Positions 20,406 through 29,253 are shown, counted from the stretch's first letter. The stretch is DNA of 59,848 nucleotides from Desulfobacterales bacterium HSG16 (GCA_030377965.1 JAUCGE010000012.1:1-59848); one strand, 5' to 3'. Notes: generated by a model not told the origin, from the letters alone. Numbers and translations are program-made.

Positions 20406-21623
20406 ATGAAAATCGAAGACGACATCCGAACATCGGAACAGACATCATCCAAAATTCTGATAGTTGACGACAAACCGGAAAACCTCTTTGTCATGGAATC
20501 CATCTTGAAAAAATCGGATGCACAGATATTCAAGGCCAGTAACGGTAACGAAGCTCTTTCTCTTTTGCTGCGGCATGATTTCGCCCTGGCCATTTTGGAT
20601 GTACATATGCCTGAAATGGACGGGTTTGAACTCGCAGAACTCATGCGGAGCAATGAGGGCAGCCGGCACATCCCTATCATTTTCGTAACAGCTATCAGCA
20701 AGACGGATTATCATATATTTAAAGGATACAGTGCAGGCGCGGTGGATTATCTGTTCAAACCTCTCGATTCGGAGATCCTCAAACAGAAAGTCAATGTTTT
20801 TCTCATCATGGATCGCCAGAAACGCCTGCTGGAAGAGAGTGCTTCGGAACTGAAAAAGGCGAAATCAGAGGCAGGGCAGGCCAAAAGCGAATTTCTGGCC
20901 CGAATGAGTCACGAAATCCGGACACCCATGAACAGCCATCACAGGTATGAGCTATCTTGCCATGCAGACAGAACTGACGTGCCGTTTCAAACACTTGCAG
21001 GTATTGACACAAATTCCGGATTGATCAGGGTCGGCGGTGATCATTCCGTTTATCGAAAACTGCTTCTGAAATTCGCTAAAAATCATGAAGATACGATGCA
21101 GCAGGTCCGGCACTGCTTCAAAAGCGGCAACATGGAACAGATCGGAAGGATTGTTCACACCATTAAAGGCGTGGCTGGCAACATCGGTGCAAACGAACTT
21201 CATAAGACCGCTCACCTGTTACAAACCGGTATAAAAGATACAAAGAATTCAGTTATTTCATCCCTGCTTGATTCATTTTCTGAAAACTTGCAGCAGGTGT
21301 TCAAATCCATCAAAAACCTGGAAAAAACAGAAGCTGTTTTTTCTAAAACCCTGCCTGCCGTCGATCATGTTTTCAATCGTTCCGATGCACTGCATATTAT
21401 AGATCGTATAGCCGCTTTGCTCGAAGAAGATGATATGGCAGCTTCCGAGCATTTGGATTTGCTGGACAGCCATTTGAAGAATACAGGCATGGATGAAGAA
21501 CTGAAAGCGATTGCCGAACACATTGGTCAATATGACTTTACAAACGCTTTAAATCTGTTAGATAAGATCAGGCTAAAAATTAATGAGATGAAAAGAGGTA
21601 ACGATGAACGAAGGCAGAAATGA
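20406..21623 (+). CDS. REC-HPt phosphorelay protein, deletion derivative of a hybrid kinase
   Basis: A 405-residue protein: REC with Asp65 (ILDVHMPEMDG), a helix, then an intact kinase H-box ([10 protein letters not shown], His169). The HisKA domain breaks off at about residue 176. The next 17 codons are the normal continuation of HisKA read one base out of frame: the alternate frame gives AITGMSYLAMQTELT. The frame then jumps straight to an HPt domain (LAGIDTNSGLIRVGG, His251 in VHTIKG). The acidic module (LLEEDDMAASEHL) ends the protein. So one extra base plus a large internal deletion removed the rest of HisKA, the ATPase and any second receiver, yet left one open frame. The product can accept and pass on phosphate but cannot be a kinase. 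Confidence 0.85.
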   Translation: MKIEDDIRTSEQTSSKILIVDDKPENLFVMESILKKSDAQIFKASNGNEALSLLLRHDFALAILDVHMPEMDGFELAELMRSNEGSRHIPIIFVTAISKTDYHIFKGYSAGAVDYLFKPLDSEILKQKVNVFLIMDRQKRLLEESASELKKAKSEAGQAKSEFLARMSHEIRTPMNSHHRYELSCHADRTDVPFQTLAGIDTNSGLIRVGGDHSVYRKLLLKFAKNHEDTMQQVRHCFKSGNMEQIGRIVHTIKGVAGNIGANELHKTAHLLQTGIKDTKNSVISSLLDSFSENLQQVFKSIKNLEKTEAVFSKTLPAVDHVFNRSDALHIIDRIAALLEEDDMAASEHLDLLDSHLKNTGMDEELKAIAEHIGQYDFTNALNLLDKIRLKINEMKRGNDERRQK

Positions 21624-22719
21624 ACAATGCATTTTGATTGTAGATGATTCACCGGAAAATATCGACGTGCTGGGTAAAGTCCTTTCCGAATACAAGCGCC
21701 TGGTTGCCTTGAACGGTGAAAAAGCCTTGCAAGTGGCGATTTCGGACAATCCACCAGACCTGATTTTATTGGATATCATTATGCCAGGTCTGGACGGCTA
21801 CGAAGTGTGCCGACAATTGAAGACAAATGAAAAAACAAAAGATATTCCGGTTATTTTCATTACTGTCATGGGCGAAGAAGATGATGAAACCAGAGGACTT
21901 GAAACCGGGGCGGTGGATTATATAACAAAACCCTTCAGCCCTCCTATTGTCCGCGCCCGTGTCAAAAATCATCTCCAGTTGAAACTGGCCAGAGAAGAAC
22001 TGAAACATCATAACAAAGAATTGCTGGAAGCCGCCCAGTTACGAGAAGATATCGAGCGAATAACCAGGCATGATCTGAAAAATCCGCTCAATCCCATCAT
22101 TGCTTTATCGTCACTTTTATTATCCACCACTACATTGACGGAAAAACAAAAGGATTACGTTCGCATTATCCGGGAAGAAGGGCATAAGATGCTCGATTTG
22201 ATCAATCTCTCTCTGGATCTGTTCAAAATGGAGCGCTGCCTGTATTCATGCAATTCCATCCCTGTGGATATTTTTCAAATCATCCAGAACATCCTTTTGA
22301 ATGAAAACCAGAGCATCATCAAATTCAAAAAATTGACCATTGATATCCAGATAAACGGAAAACCGACTCGAAAAGAAGACAAGTATTTTGTAATGGGTGA
22401 AAAACTGCTCTGTTACAGCATGATGTCCAACCTGATCAAAAACGCAATGGAAGCCTCACCAGAAGAAGAGCAGATTGCCATATATCTTCATGATAAGGAA
22501 CGAGCCGTCATCAGCATCCAGAATCAGGGAACCGTACCCAAAGAAATACGGGAATTTTTTTTTGACAAATACGTGTCGTCAGGCAAGCGACAGGGAACCG
22601 GCCTTGGAACATACAGCGCCAGACTCATCGCTGAAACACAAAACGGTGATATTCATATGACGACTTCAAAAAAAGATGGCACGACAGTCACTATTCATAT
22701 GGACAAGGGCTGGCGGTAA
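21604..22719 (+). CDS. REC-linked histidine kinase
   Basis: A 371-residue soluble protein. An N-terminal receiver has Asp57 (LLDIIMP). After a coiled coil comes a HisKA-like dimerisation helix with His156 in RHDLKNPL, the H-box form typical of REC-kinase proteins. HATPase_c shows the N-box LIKNAMEASP and the G-box GTGLGTYSARL. The ATG lies inside the 3' end of the preceding gene (20-base overlap) and follows AGAGG. Its receiver is close to that of the next gene, pointing to duplication of the receiver. It could be controlled by phosphorylation of Asp57 and in turn phosphorylate a partner. Confidence 0.9.
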   Translation: MNEGRNEQCILIVDDSPENIDVLGKVLSEYKRLVALNGEKALQVAISDNPPDLILLDIIMPGLDGYEVCRQLKTNEKTKDIPVIFITVMGEEDDETRGLETGAVDYITKPFSPPIVRARVKNHLQLKLAREELKHHNKELLEAAQLREDIERITRHDLKNPLNPIIALSSLLLSTTTLTEKQKDYVRIIREEGHKMLDLINLSLDLFKMERCLYSCNSIPVDIFQIIQNILLNENQSIIKFKKLTIDIQINGKPTRKEDKYFVMGEKLLCYSMMSNLIKNAMEASPEEEQIAIYLHDKERAVISIQNQGTVPKEIREFFFDKYVSSGKRQGTGLGTYSARLIAETQNGDIHMTTSKKDGTTVTIHMDKGWR

Positions 22720-22730
22720 AGGGGAAAATC

Positions 22731-23846
22731 ATGGAAGAAAAACTGAATCGGCAAAGAATTCTGATCGTAGATGACACACCGAAAAATATAGATGTATTGG
22801 GCGGTATCTTATCGAATTACAAACGTATCGTCGCATTGAACGGTGAAAAAGCACTGAAAAAGGCCATGTCGGACAATCCGCCCGATCTCATTTTACTGGA
22901 TATCATGATGCCGGGTATGGATGGTTATGAAGTTTGCAGACGGCTGAAAGCTGACCCTGCCACAAAGCATATTCCGGTGATCTTCATCACAGCAAAAAGT
23001 GAAATGGAAGATGAAACAAAGGGACTTGAAATGGGAGCTGCGGATTACATTACCAAACCCATCAGCCCTTCTGTAGTCAAAGCCAGGGTGAAAACCCACC
23101 TGTCTCTGAAATTGGCGGAAGAAGACCTTGCCAATCAAAATATTCTGTTGGAAAAAGAAGTCGGAAAATATAGCAAAGAATTGCTTCTCACCCGAAACGC
23201 CATGATTGACAGCCTGTCTTCTCTGGGAGAAACCCGTGATATCGAAACCAGCGGACATATCCAGCGCACCAAAAATTATGTCAGGATGCTGGCCGACCAT
23301 CTGCAAAAGCAGGGAGTATATCAAAATGAATTGAACGATTCTATGATCGAACTTTTGTATCAGACCGCCCCCTTGCACGATATAGGCAAGATATGTGTTC
23401 TCGACCGAATTTTACTGAAACCGGATACACTGACCACGGAAGAAATCGAAGAAATAAAAAAACATACTATTTACGGTCAAAAAGCCATTATGAAGATAGA
23501 AGAAGATATCGGCAGTGATGACTTTCTTCGCATCGCACGGCAGATGGCTTACAGCCACCACGAAAAATGGGACGGTTCCGGGTATCCACAGGGCTTGAAA
23601 GGAAAAGATATTCCCATAGCTGGAAGGCTGATGGCCATCGCAGGCGTTTATGACGCTCTGATCAGCCGACGCGTGTATAAAGAACCGATTCCGCATTCAA
23701 AATCCGTCGAAATTATATCAGAAGTCAGCAATCGGGAGTTTGACCCGAATATGATTGATGCCTTCCTGGATTTGCAGGAGGATTTTCGGGAAATCGCTTT
23801 GGAATTTGCAGATTGTGATAAACAGCGTGAGAATTTGCAAAAATAA
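22731..23846 (+). CDS. Response regulator with HD-GYP domain (c-di-GMP phosphodiesterase, RpfG-like)
   Basis: A 371-residue protein: receiver with Asp57 (LLDIMMP), short coiled coil, and an HD-GYP domain with His216-Asp217 (LHDIGK) and the GYP motif at residues 284-286 (DGSGYP). HD-GYP enzymes hydrolyse cyclic di-GMP to pGpG and GMP, so phosphorylation by the operon's kinases would lower c-di-GMP and affect motility or biofilm behaviour (the pathway output is inferred). It is the last gene of the operon, 11 bases after the REC-kinase. A truncated MITE begins 22 bases after its stop. Confidence 0.93.
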   Translation: MEEKLNRQRILIVDDTPKNIDVLGGILSNYKRIVALNGEKALKKAMSDNPPDLILLDIMMPGMDGYEVCRRLKADPATKHIPVIFITAKSEMEDETKGLEMGAADYITKPISPSVVKARVKTHLSLKLAEEDLANQNILLEKEVGKYSKELLLTRNAMIDSLSSLGETRDIETSGHIQRTKNYVRMLADHLQKQGVYQNELNDSMIELLYQTAPLHDIGKICVLDRILLKPDTLTTEEIEEIKKHTIYGQKAIMKIEEDIGSDDFLRIARQMAYSHHEKWDGSGYPQGLKGKDIPIAGRLMAIAGVYDALISRRVYKEPIPHSKSVEIISEVSNREFDPNMIDAFLDLQEDFREIALEFADCDKQRENLQK

Positions 23847-23868
23847 GTGGTTCTGTAAACAAAATTTT

Positions 23869-23962
23869 GCAAAGACAATAAGTATTCACTCATCAATGCG
23901 CCTTGAATACAGATCCAAATTCGGCGCAATCTTATGGCATTAATTTCATCCACGACTCTAAG
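23869..23962 (-). repeat. MITE-like element, copy 3, truncated and inverted
   Basis: The minus strand of this stretch matches the left half of the element at 2552 and 29254, from the terminal GTGGATGAAAT to the internal CTTATTGTCTTTGC, after which similarity stops. Only one terminal inverted repeat is left. It lies between the HD-GYP gene and the Fic gene and may carry or disturb termination of the sensory operon. Confidence 0.7.
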
Positions 23963-23990
23963 TGATGATGATAAAACACAGGTGATATAA

Positions 23991-24683
23991 GTGAAAAAAA
24001 AACAATGGAACATGAAACCTGATCAGGCTAAAGCTTTGATGCTCGCTAAACGCCAATTATCGGAACTGGTCTGTGATGCGGTAAATCTGGAAGGCATAAA
24101 CTATACTCTGCCTGAAATTCAGACCCTATTGGATGGAGTGACAGTTGGCGGACACAAAGTATCTGATCAACAAATTGTACTCAATCAAGCTGAAGCATGG
24201 CGTACTTTATTTAAATGGATCAAGGAAGCCAGATTTGAAGTCACGAAGGAAAAAATTTGTGAACTTCATTCTATAGCGGCGAGTGAAGAAGCTTTGGAAT
24301 GGGGTGAATTCCGTTCCGGCGGAGTCACGATAGCAGGTACTGACTATATTCCGCCGGAAGCCGGTAAGTTGAATGATCTTTTCAATGATATGATAGAGCG
24401 AGCCTGTAAAATAATTGATATCTATGATCGAGCTATATTCTATTTTCTTACAATGGCCAGGTGTCAGTTTTTTTATGATGTCAATAAACGCATGGGACGT
24501 TTTGTCATGAATGGAGTATTGCTGAGTGCCGGGTATCCCGCTATCAATCTTCCTGCCAGAAGGCAATTGGAATTCAATCAATTGATGCTCTCTTTTTATG
24601 AATCCGGTGATCAAAAGCCAATGAACATATTTCTGCGTTCCTGCCTGGATGAAAGAATCATAAAAATCATGACAGATGAGTGA
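23991..24683 (+). CDS. Fic-domain protein with altered active-site motif
   Basis: A 230-residue Fic-fold protein. Fic enzymes transfer AMP or other groups to proteins using the motif HPFx(D/E)GN(G/K)RxxR. Here the matching segment reads QFFYDVNKRMGR: the catalytic His is Gln159 and the anion-hole Gly is Val164, while Asp163, Asn165, Lys166 and both Arg remain. An N-terminal segment LVCDAVNLEGINYT resembles the inhibitory helix of class II Fic proteins, with its usual Ser/Thr replaced. AMP transfer by the known mechanism therefore looks unlikely; it may bind nucleotides without catalysis or use another chemistry. It stands alone. The start is the GTG at 23991 or a nearby codon. Confidence 0.75.
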   Translation: MKKKQWNMKPDQAKALMLAKRQLSELVCDAVNLEGINYTLPEIQTLLDGVTVGGHKVSDQQIVLNQAEAWRTLFKWIKEARFEVTKEKICELHSIAASEEALEWGEFRSGGVTIAGTDYIPPEAGKLNDLFNDMIERACKIIDIYDRAIFYFLTMARCQFFYDVNKRMGRFVMNGVLLSAGYPAINLPARRQLEFNQLMLSFYESGDQKPMNIFLRSCLDERIIKIMTDE

Positions 24684-24855
24684 CGAGTCGAAAATCGCCT
24701 GTTCCATGAACAATTGACTATCGTGTCCGCTGGCATGAAGAAATAAAAAAACGGCAGAGTTGACAAACTTTCTTGACAACAGAGTCAGGTTAAGCCAAAA
24801 GGATTTTGTAAAATCTCGTGTTTGAGCGTGATTAATCTTAGTCAAAGGAAATAGT

Positions 24856-26082
24856 ATGTCAGGTGAAATTGTTCTGATTTTCGGCTATATTCTGGGTTTT
24901 TATATGGCCTGGAATATAGGGGCAAACGATGTAGCCAATTCGATGGCCTCCGCTGTTGGTGCAAAAGCTATAACTATCAAGCAGGCTGTTTTCATAGCTG
25001 GCATTTTGAACGTAGTGGGTGCTACTTTTATAGGATCACACGTCACGAATACCATACGCAAAGGGATTGTTTCTACGGATGTTCTGACCGATCCGCATCT
25101 GGTTCTGCTCGGAGTGCTTTCCGCACTGCTCGCATCTTCTCTCTGGGTCAGCTTTTCCACCTGGAAATCATTGCCTGTTTCCACCACTCATTCAATTGTC
25201 GGGGCCATGATCGGATTCGGGATAATGGCAGGTGGTTTCTCGGTAATAAACTGGATGAAACTCGGGGCTGTAATTTTAAGCTGGATCATATCTCCGGTAT
25301 TCAGTATGGTAATAGCCTATACAATGCTCAAGATTATCATCCGGCTGATCATGTCGAGGAAAGACAGTTTTGCGCGTGCTTTACATCTTTCCCCGTTTTT
25401 TATCGGTATAACCGTCATGATCATTGTGCTGTCATTTTTGTTCAAGACCCCTTTAGGTAAAACCTTTTCCATTGGAATGCCAGCAGCTATTCTGATATCT
25501 TTTATTGTAGCCGCAGGAATCGGACTTATCGGGAGAAAGCTTCTTAAACGGTTTGTCACAGAAAAAAGTGGTGGAGACGGCGCGGAAGAAATTTTTAGAA
25601 AAATTCAGATAGGAACCTCCTGCTATGTTGCATTATCTCAGGGTGCAAACGATGTTGCAAACGCCATAGGTCCTCTGGCCGTGCTTTATTTCCTGGCCAA
25701 AACCGGACATGTAGGATCAACTGTGTCAGTTCCTGTATTTTTGCTTTTGTTCGGTGGTGTAGGGATTGCCTGCGGAATATCCATGTGGGGATATCGAGTT
25801 ATGGAAACCATAGGTACAAAGATAACAACTTTGAGCAACACTCGAGGGTTTGCTGTCGATTTTTCCGCAGCCACCACCGTACTCGTAGCATCGAAACTCG
25901 GTTTACCGGTTTCTACCACCCACGCTGCTGTTGGCGGAGTCCTTGGAGTCGGACTCGCTCGAGGTGTGGATGCTATCAATTTTTCGGTTGTTTTTAAAAT
26001 CATGCTGTACTGGATACTGACGGTCCCGGTTGCCGCCCTGACCAGCATAGCCATATTCAGTTTACTTCGACTGATATTTTAA
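24856..26082 (+). CDS. pit: Inorganic phosphate transporter, PiT family
   Basis: A 408-residue polytopic membrane protein. PiT carriers bring in phosphate, usually as a metal-phosphate complex, with protons or Na+. The two inverted repeats show the family signatures GANDVANSMASAVGA near residue 20 and GANDVANAIGPLA near residue 260. Each is followed later by a PVSTTH motif (LPVSTTHSIVGAMIG and LPVSTTHAAVGGVLG). About ten hydrophobic segments are visible. The start follows AAAGGAAATAGT. It is followed after 16 bases by its usual PhoU-like partner. Confidence 0.95.
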   Translation: MSGEIVLIFGYILGFYMAWNIGANDVANSMASAVGAKAITIKQAVFIAGILNVVGATFIGSHVTNTIRKGIVSTDVLTDPHLVLLGVLSALLASSLWVSFSTWKSLPVSTTHSIVGAMIGFGIMAGGFSVINWMKLGAVILSWIISPVFSMVIAYTMLKIIIRLIMSRKDSFARALHLSPFFIGITVMIIVLSFLFKTPLGKTFSIGMPAAILISFIVAAGIGLIGRKLLKRFVTEKSGGDGAEEIFRKIQIGTSCYVALSQGANDVANAIGPLAVLYFLAKTGHVGSTVSVPVFLLLFGGVGIACGISMWGYRVMETIGTKITTLSNTRGFAVDFSAATTVLVASKLGLPVSTTHAAVGGVLGVGLARGVDAINFSVVFKIMLYWILTVPVAALTSIAIFSLLRLIF

Positions 26083-26098
26083 GTAAAAGGAGGTGCCT

Positions 26099-26767
26099 AT
26101 GCGGTTTCCACTATTATCTCTTTTTGTAACTTCCCCTTTTGAGGGAATTCAGGAACATGCGGAAAAGGTCAAAGAGTGTGCTTTTGCCTTTCAACAGGCT
26201 GTAGAATGCCATATTTCCCACGATTGCCATACTTTCGAAGATTTCAGAAAGGAAATCAGCAAGCTGGAAAACGATGCAGATGCCATAAAACGCCGTATTC
26301 GCGGCCATCTTCCCAAAGGTACGTTGATGCCTGTGGATAAATTTCAGTTATTCAGGTATCTTAGGGAACAGGATCATGTCCTTGATGGTGTCAAGGATTC
26401 TTTGAACTGGATCTCATACAGGCCTGAACCCGGTATTCCAGACTTCCTTGCAAAAGATTTTCTGAAACTGACAGACGCGGTAATTCAACCCATAGTGGAT
26501 TTGAGTAAGATGGTTGCCGAGGCAAGGATATATTTCAAGAATTTTAACGAAAAACAACGGCGGATAGTAAAAGATATCATTCGTACCATTCGGGAACAGG
26601 AAGCATATGCCGATAAAATCGAAGCGGAACTCAAGATGAAAATTTTTTCCACATTCGATGATTCAGCCACTGTGTTTCATATGATCCGCCTTGTCGAAAT
26701 CTTAGGATCTATCGCTGATCATGCCGAGAATACAGGAGACATGATGAGAGCCATGATGGCAAGGTAA
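26099..26767 (+). CDS. PhoU-like DUF47 family protein, partner of PiT
   Basis: A 222-residue all-helical protein of the DUF47/TIGR00153 group, related to PhoU, encoded next to PiT transporters in many bacteria and thought to regulate them. The sequence shows the typical start FVTSPFEGIQEHAEKVKEC and the helical pattern of heptads with acidic metal-binding-like EExD/E patterns (KLENDADAIKRRIR). The ATG at 26099 is chosen because AGGAGG lies six bases upstream; an in-frame GTG at 26093 overlaps that site. It is co-transcribed with the transporter. Confidence 0.9.
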   Translation: MRFPLLSLFVTSPFEGIQEHAEKVKECAFAFQQAVECHISHDCHTFEDFRKEISKLENDADAIKRRIRGHLPKGTLMPVDKFQLFRYLREQDHVLDGVKDSLNWISYRPEPGIPDFLAKDFLKLTDAVIQPIVDLSKMVAEARIYFKNFNEKQRRIVKDIIRTIREQEAYADKIEAELKMKIFSTFDDSATVFHMIRLVEILGSIADHAENTGDMMRAMMAR

Positions 26768-26883
26768 CAGGTTGACAATACCAATACCATCCTTTATAAA
26801 TATATCTTTAAGTTTTGCCGGGTCTTTTATACTGGCTGTTTTTAACTGATTATCATAAAAATCAAAAAAAGGAGGACAGATCA

Positions 26884-27009
26884 ATGGGAAAAGGAGACAA
26901 GAGAACAAAAAAAGGTAAGATTTTCCGGGGAAGTTTTGGAAAAACCCGCCGTAGAGGAAAGAAAAATGCTCAAATCGAAAAGCCATCTGATACCAAAGCT
27001 GATAGCTGA
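26884..27009 (+). CDS. 30S ribosomal protein bTHX
   Basis: A 41-residue, very basic protein starting MGKGDKRTKKGKIFRGSFGK, which is the signature of bTHX (Thx), a small protein that sits in the head of the 30S subunit and stabilises rRNA. The C-terminal ten residues (IEKPSDTKADS) are an extension beyond the usual 26-30. AAAGGAGG lies just before the start. A strong terminator follows 60 bases later, so it is probably a single-gene unit or the end of the phosphate operon. Confidence 0.9.
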   Translation: MGKGDKRTKKGKIFRGSFGKTRRRGKKNAQIEKPSDTKADS

Positions 27010-27071
27010 CAGCAAGGGCTTTTATAGATGAGATGGGGCAGGTTTACCCCTGTTCCCGCATTTTGTGCCGC

Positions 27072-27104
27072 GGGGCGGCATAACGGAATAACCGCCCCTT
27101 TTTT
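27072..27104 (+). terminator. Rho-independent terminator after bTHX
   Basis: A hairpin with arms GGGGCGG and CCGCCCC, a 13-base loop and a run of six T's. It sits between the bTHX gene and the convergent pepD gene. Confidence 0.85.
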
Positions 27105-27130
27105 CTTTTCGATTTTTTTTTAACTGATTG

Positions 27131-28585
27131 TCAACTGTAAGATTTAAGAAGGGCTGTCATAAATTCCCATATTTTTCCAACCGACGGGATGTGAAGTCTT
27201 TCTTCCGGCGAATGCGGATTACGGATGGTCGGCCCGATTGATATCATGTCAATCCCCTTGTATCTGGAACCTATTATAGCACACTCAAGCCCTGCGTGAA
27301 TTATCTGCTCTTCAGGTATTTTATCGAACAGTTTCACATAGACTTCCCTGCATTGTTTTAACAAAGCTGACCCTGTGTCCGGTGTCCAGCAGGGATACCC
27401 GAGTCCATTTTTTATACTTGCCCCTGCCAGCATACCAAGAGATTCAATTCTTATAGTTATTTCATCAAGTCTTGTCATGACAGAACTGCGCTGACTGCTC
27501 AATATGTTCAACTGGCAGCCTGCAAGATTTACCGAAGCAAGATTGCTTGAGGTTTCGACCAGCCCGGGTACTTCTGACATTGCAGAAACTCCCCAGGGAA
27601 AAGCCAGCAGCAATCTGATTACTCGATCCGTATCATCTTGAGTGATCGCTTCTTCTTGGCCATTTTTATAGCTATCGGCTTTCAAGTTCAATGAAAGGCT
27701 GAGGCCAGGGTCTGAAATCTGATATTCTTTTTGAAGAATGGCTTCAAATTCCAAAACTTTTTCCTGCATCAATGATAAGTTTTGTTCCGAGCATAAAAAT
27801 TGTGCGGCAGCGTTTCTGGGAATGGCGTTATGAGTAGTGCCTCCGGAAAAAGAGAGCAGGCGGATTTCTGTATGGCTCTGCATGATGCGTATGGCTCTGG
27901 CCAGCAGGTTGTTTGCATTTGCTCTGCCTTTGTTTATATCAATGCCTGAATGCCCGCCCTTGAGACCTGAAATCGAAAGATCACATACAATATTATTCCC
28001 TTTGGCCGGCTCAGTTGAAAGAGCCATTTCAAAATGAGAATCGACCCCGCCCGCGCATCCGATGGTGAAAACCCCTTCATCCTCGGAATCAATATTGATG
28101 AGTATCCTGCCCTCAAAAAATCCTGGTTCCATTGCATTCGCCCCGGTAAGGCCGGTTTCTTCATCAACGGTGAATAAAAGTTCGAGTTCTGGATGAATTA
28201 TATCAGGGTCATCCGCAAGTGCCATCGCTATGGCGATGGCAATGCCGTTATCTGCTCCAAGTGAGGTATTGTCCGCTCTGAGCCATTCGCCTTCAATTAT
28301 ATGACGAATCGGATCTTTAGAAAAATCATGCCTGGAATCGACAGATTTTTCACATACCATATCCATATGCCCCTGCAATACGATAATCGGCCCGCTTTCA
28401 CACCCGGAACTTGCAGGAATATCTATAACCAGATTCCCGACATGATCACTCTTTACAGGAAACTGTCTTTTCTCCGCCCAGTCGCGAATCCATTGAGCGA
28501 TCTTTTCCTCATTTTTCGACTCTCTGGGAATCTGATTGATCCTCTCAAATATTTCCAAAACTCTGCTTGTTTTTTCGTTCATCAT
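27131..28585 (-). CDS. pepD: Aminoacyl-histidine dipeptidase (M20, PepD)
   Basis: A 484-residue cytosolic zinc dipeptidase that splits Xaa-His and other dipeptides. The M20 metal-binding motifs are visible: LQGHMDMVCEK (His ligand and nearby Asp), DNTSLGADNGIAIA (bridging Asp), and FTVDEETGLTGA (catalytic and ligand Glu). Near the C-terminus is the His ligand in RNPHSPEERLHI. The length matches the family (about 485). The ATG follows AGGGAGAAG. It may form a two-gene unit with the small membrane protein upstream (16-base gap). It is convergent with the bTHX gene. Confidence 0.95.
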   Translation of the reverse strand: MMNEKTSRVLEIFERINQIPRESKNEEKIAQWIRDWAEKRQFPVKSDHVGNLVIDIPASSGCESGPIIVLQGHMDMVCEKSVDSRHDFSKDPIRHIIEGEWLRADNTSLGADNGIAIAIAMALADDPDIIHPELELLFTVDEETGLTGANAMEPGFFEGRILINIDSEDEGVFTIGCAGGVDSHFEMALSTEPAKGNNIVCDLSISGLKGGHSGIDINKGRANANNLLARAIRIMQSHTEIRLLSFSGGTTHNAIPRNAAAQFLCSEQNLSLMQEKVLEFEAILQKEYQISDPGLSLSLNLKADSYKNGQEEAITQDDTDRVIRLLLAFPWGVSAMSEVPGLVETSSNLASVNLAGCQLNILSSQRSSVMTRLDEITIRIESLGMLAGASIKNGLGYPCWTPDTGSALLKQCREVYVKLFDKIPEEQIIHAGLECAIIGSRYKGIDMISIGPTIRNPHSPEERLHIPSVGKIWEFMTALLKSYS

Positions 28586-28601
28586 CTTCTCCCTGGTTTG
28601 T

Positions 28602-28901
28602 TTACCGCCTGAAATCCTTAAATCCCATGATTACCCACCAAAGCCCCCAGCATAAAACAATCGGTCCGATTCCGATATATATAAACAGCAATAAATCGTG
28701 CTGCCAGGGTTTTAAAAAAAAAGCAGCTCCTGCAGGCCATAGAACAGATAAGAAGACAAAAAGCCGAGTCCGCCCGGTAATCAGCACAGCCGGCCCCACC
28801 ACCTTCATGCGGGAGGGAGTATTGTTTTTTTTGCGAACCGGCAGGTAAAATAGAGCAAGACCCACTACGAGAATGATAAGAATTTCCTGTAAACCTGACA
28901 C
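28602..28901 (-). CDS. Small hypothetical membrane protein
   Basis: A 99-residue protein with three hydrophobic segments: residues about 5-20 (ILIILVVGLALFYLP), 45-63 (FVFLSVLWPAGAAFFL) and 68-92 (LLLFIYIGIGPIVLCWGLWWVI). A basic loop (RKKNNTPSRMK) lies between the first two. I do not recognise a family. It starts at GTG with only a weak ribosome binding site and sits just upstream of pepD on the same strand. An inner-membrane location is likely; function unknown. Confidence 0.6.
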   Translation of the reverse strand: MSGLQEILIILVVGLALFYLPVRKKNNTPSRMKVVGPAVLITGRTRLFVFLSVLWPAGAAFFLKPWQHDLLLFIYIGIGPIVLCWGLWWVIMGFKDFRR

Positions 28902-29253
28902 TTTGCTATCCCTTTTTGCTTTTTGTTTTCAATTGTTTCCCCATCAGGTTAAATCTTTTATCACAAACTTGCCTGCTCGGCAAACAATATGGCTTCTGGT
29001 CTTGATTTCAAGGTGAGTAAATATTGGTTGTGTCAACAGAATCTAAAGGCTGGTTTTTTATATCGAATTATCCTTAAAAACGCTTGCATATTCAGGACAT
29101 ACATGTTAAAAAACCTCGTTTTTCGTCTAAATCTGTGTTTATTAAAGACGAGAAAATCATTTTGGATCATAAGTAAAACCATTTAAAAAAATGAATAAGG
29201 AGGTGAAAAGCGACTTCAGGAAGTCAAACAGATTTTCCAGTTAAGTTTTCAGG
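28902..29253. other. Intergenic region upstream of the MITE and porin
   Basis: About 350 bases, AT-rich, between two divergent genes. A 65-codon plus-strand frame (28989-29186) has no good start signal and a random-looking composition, so it is not called a gene. An AAGGAGGTG sequence at about 29200 resembles a strong ribosome binding site but is followed only by a frame of about 14 codons. It may be a remnant of the leader that stood before the porin gene until the MITE went in. Confidence 0.4.

Noticed and set aside
24757-24777. Two TTGACA sequences upstream of the phosphate transporter as a promoter
   Set aside because: Neither has a -10-like hexamer at 16-18 bases; the nearest TAAAAT is too far away.
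28989-29186. A 65-codon plus-strand frame in the gap before the porin
   Set aside because: No ribosome binding site, random-looking composition rich in Leu, Ile and Lys, no recognisable features.
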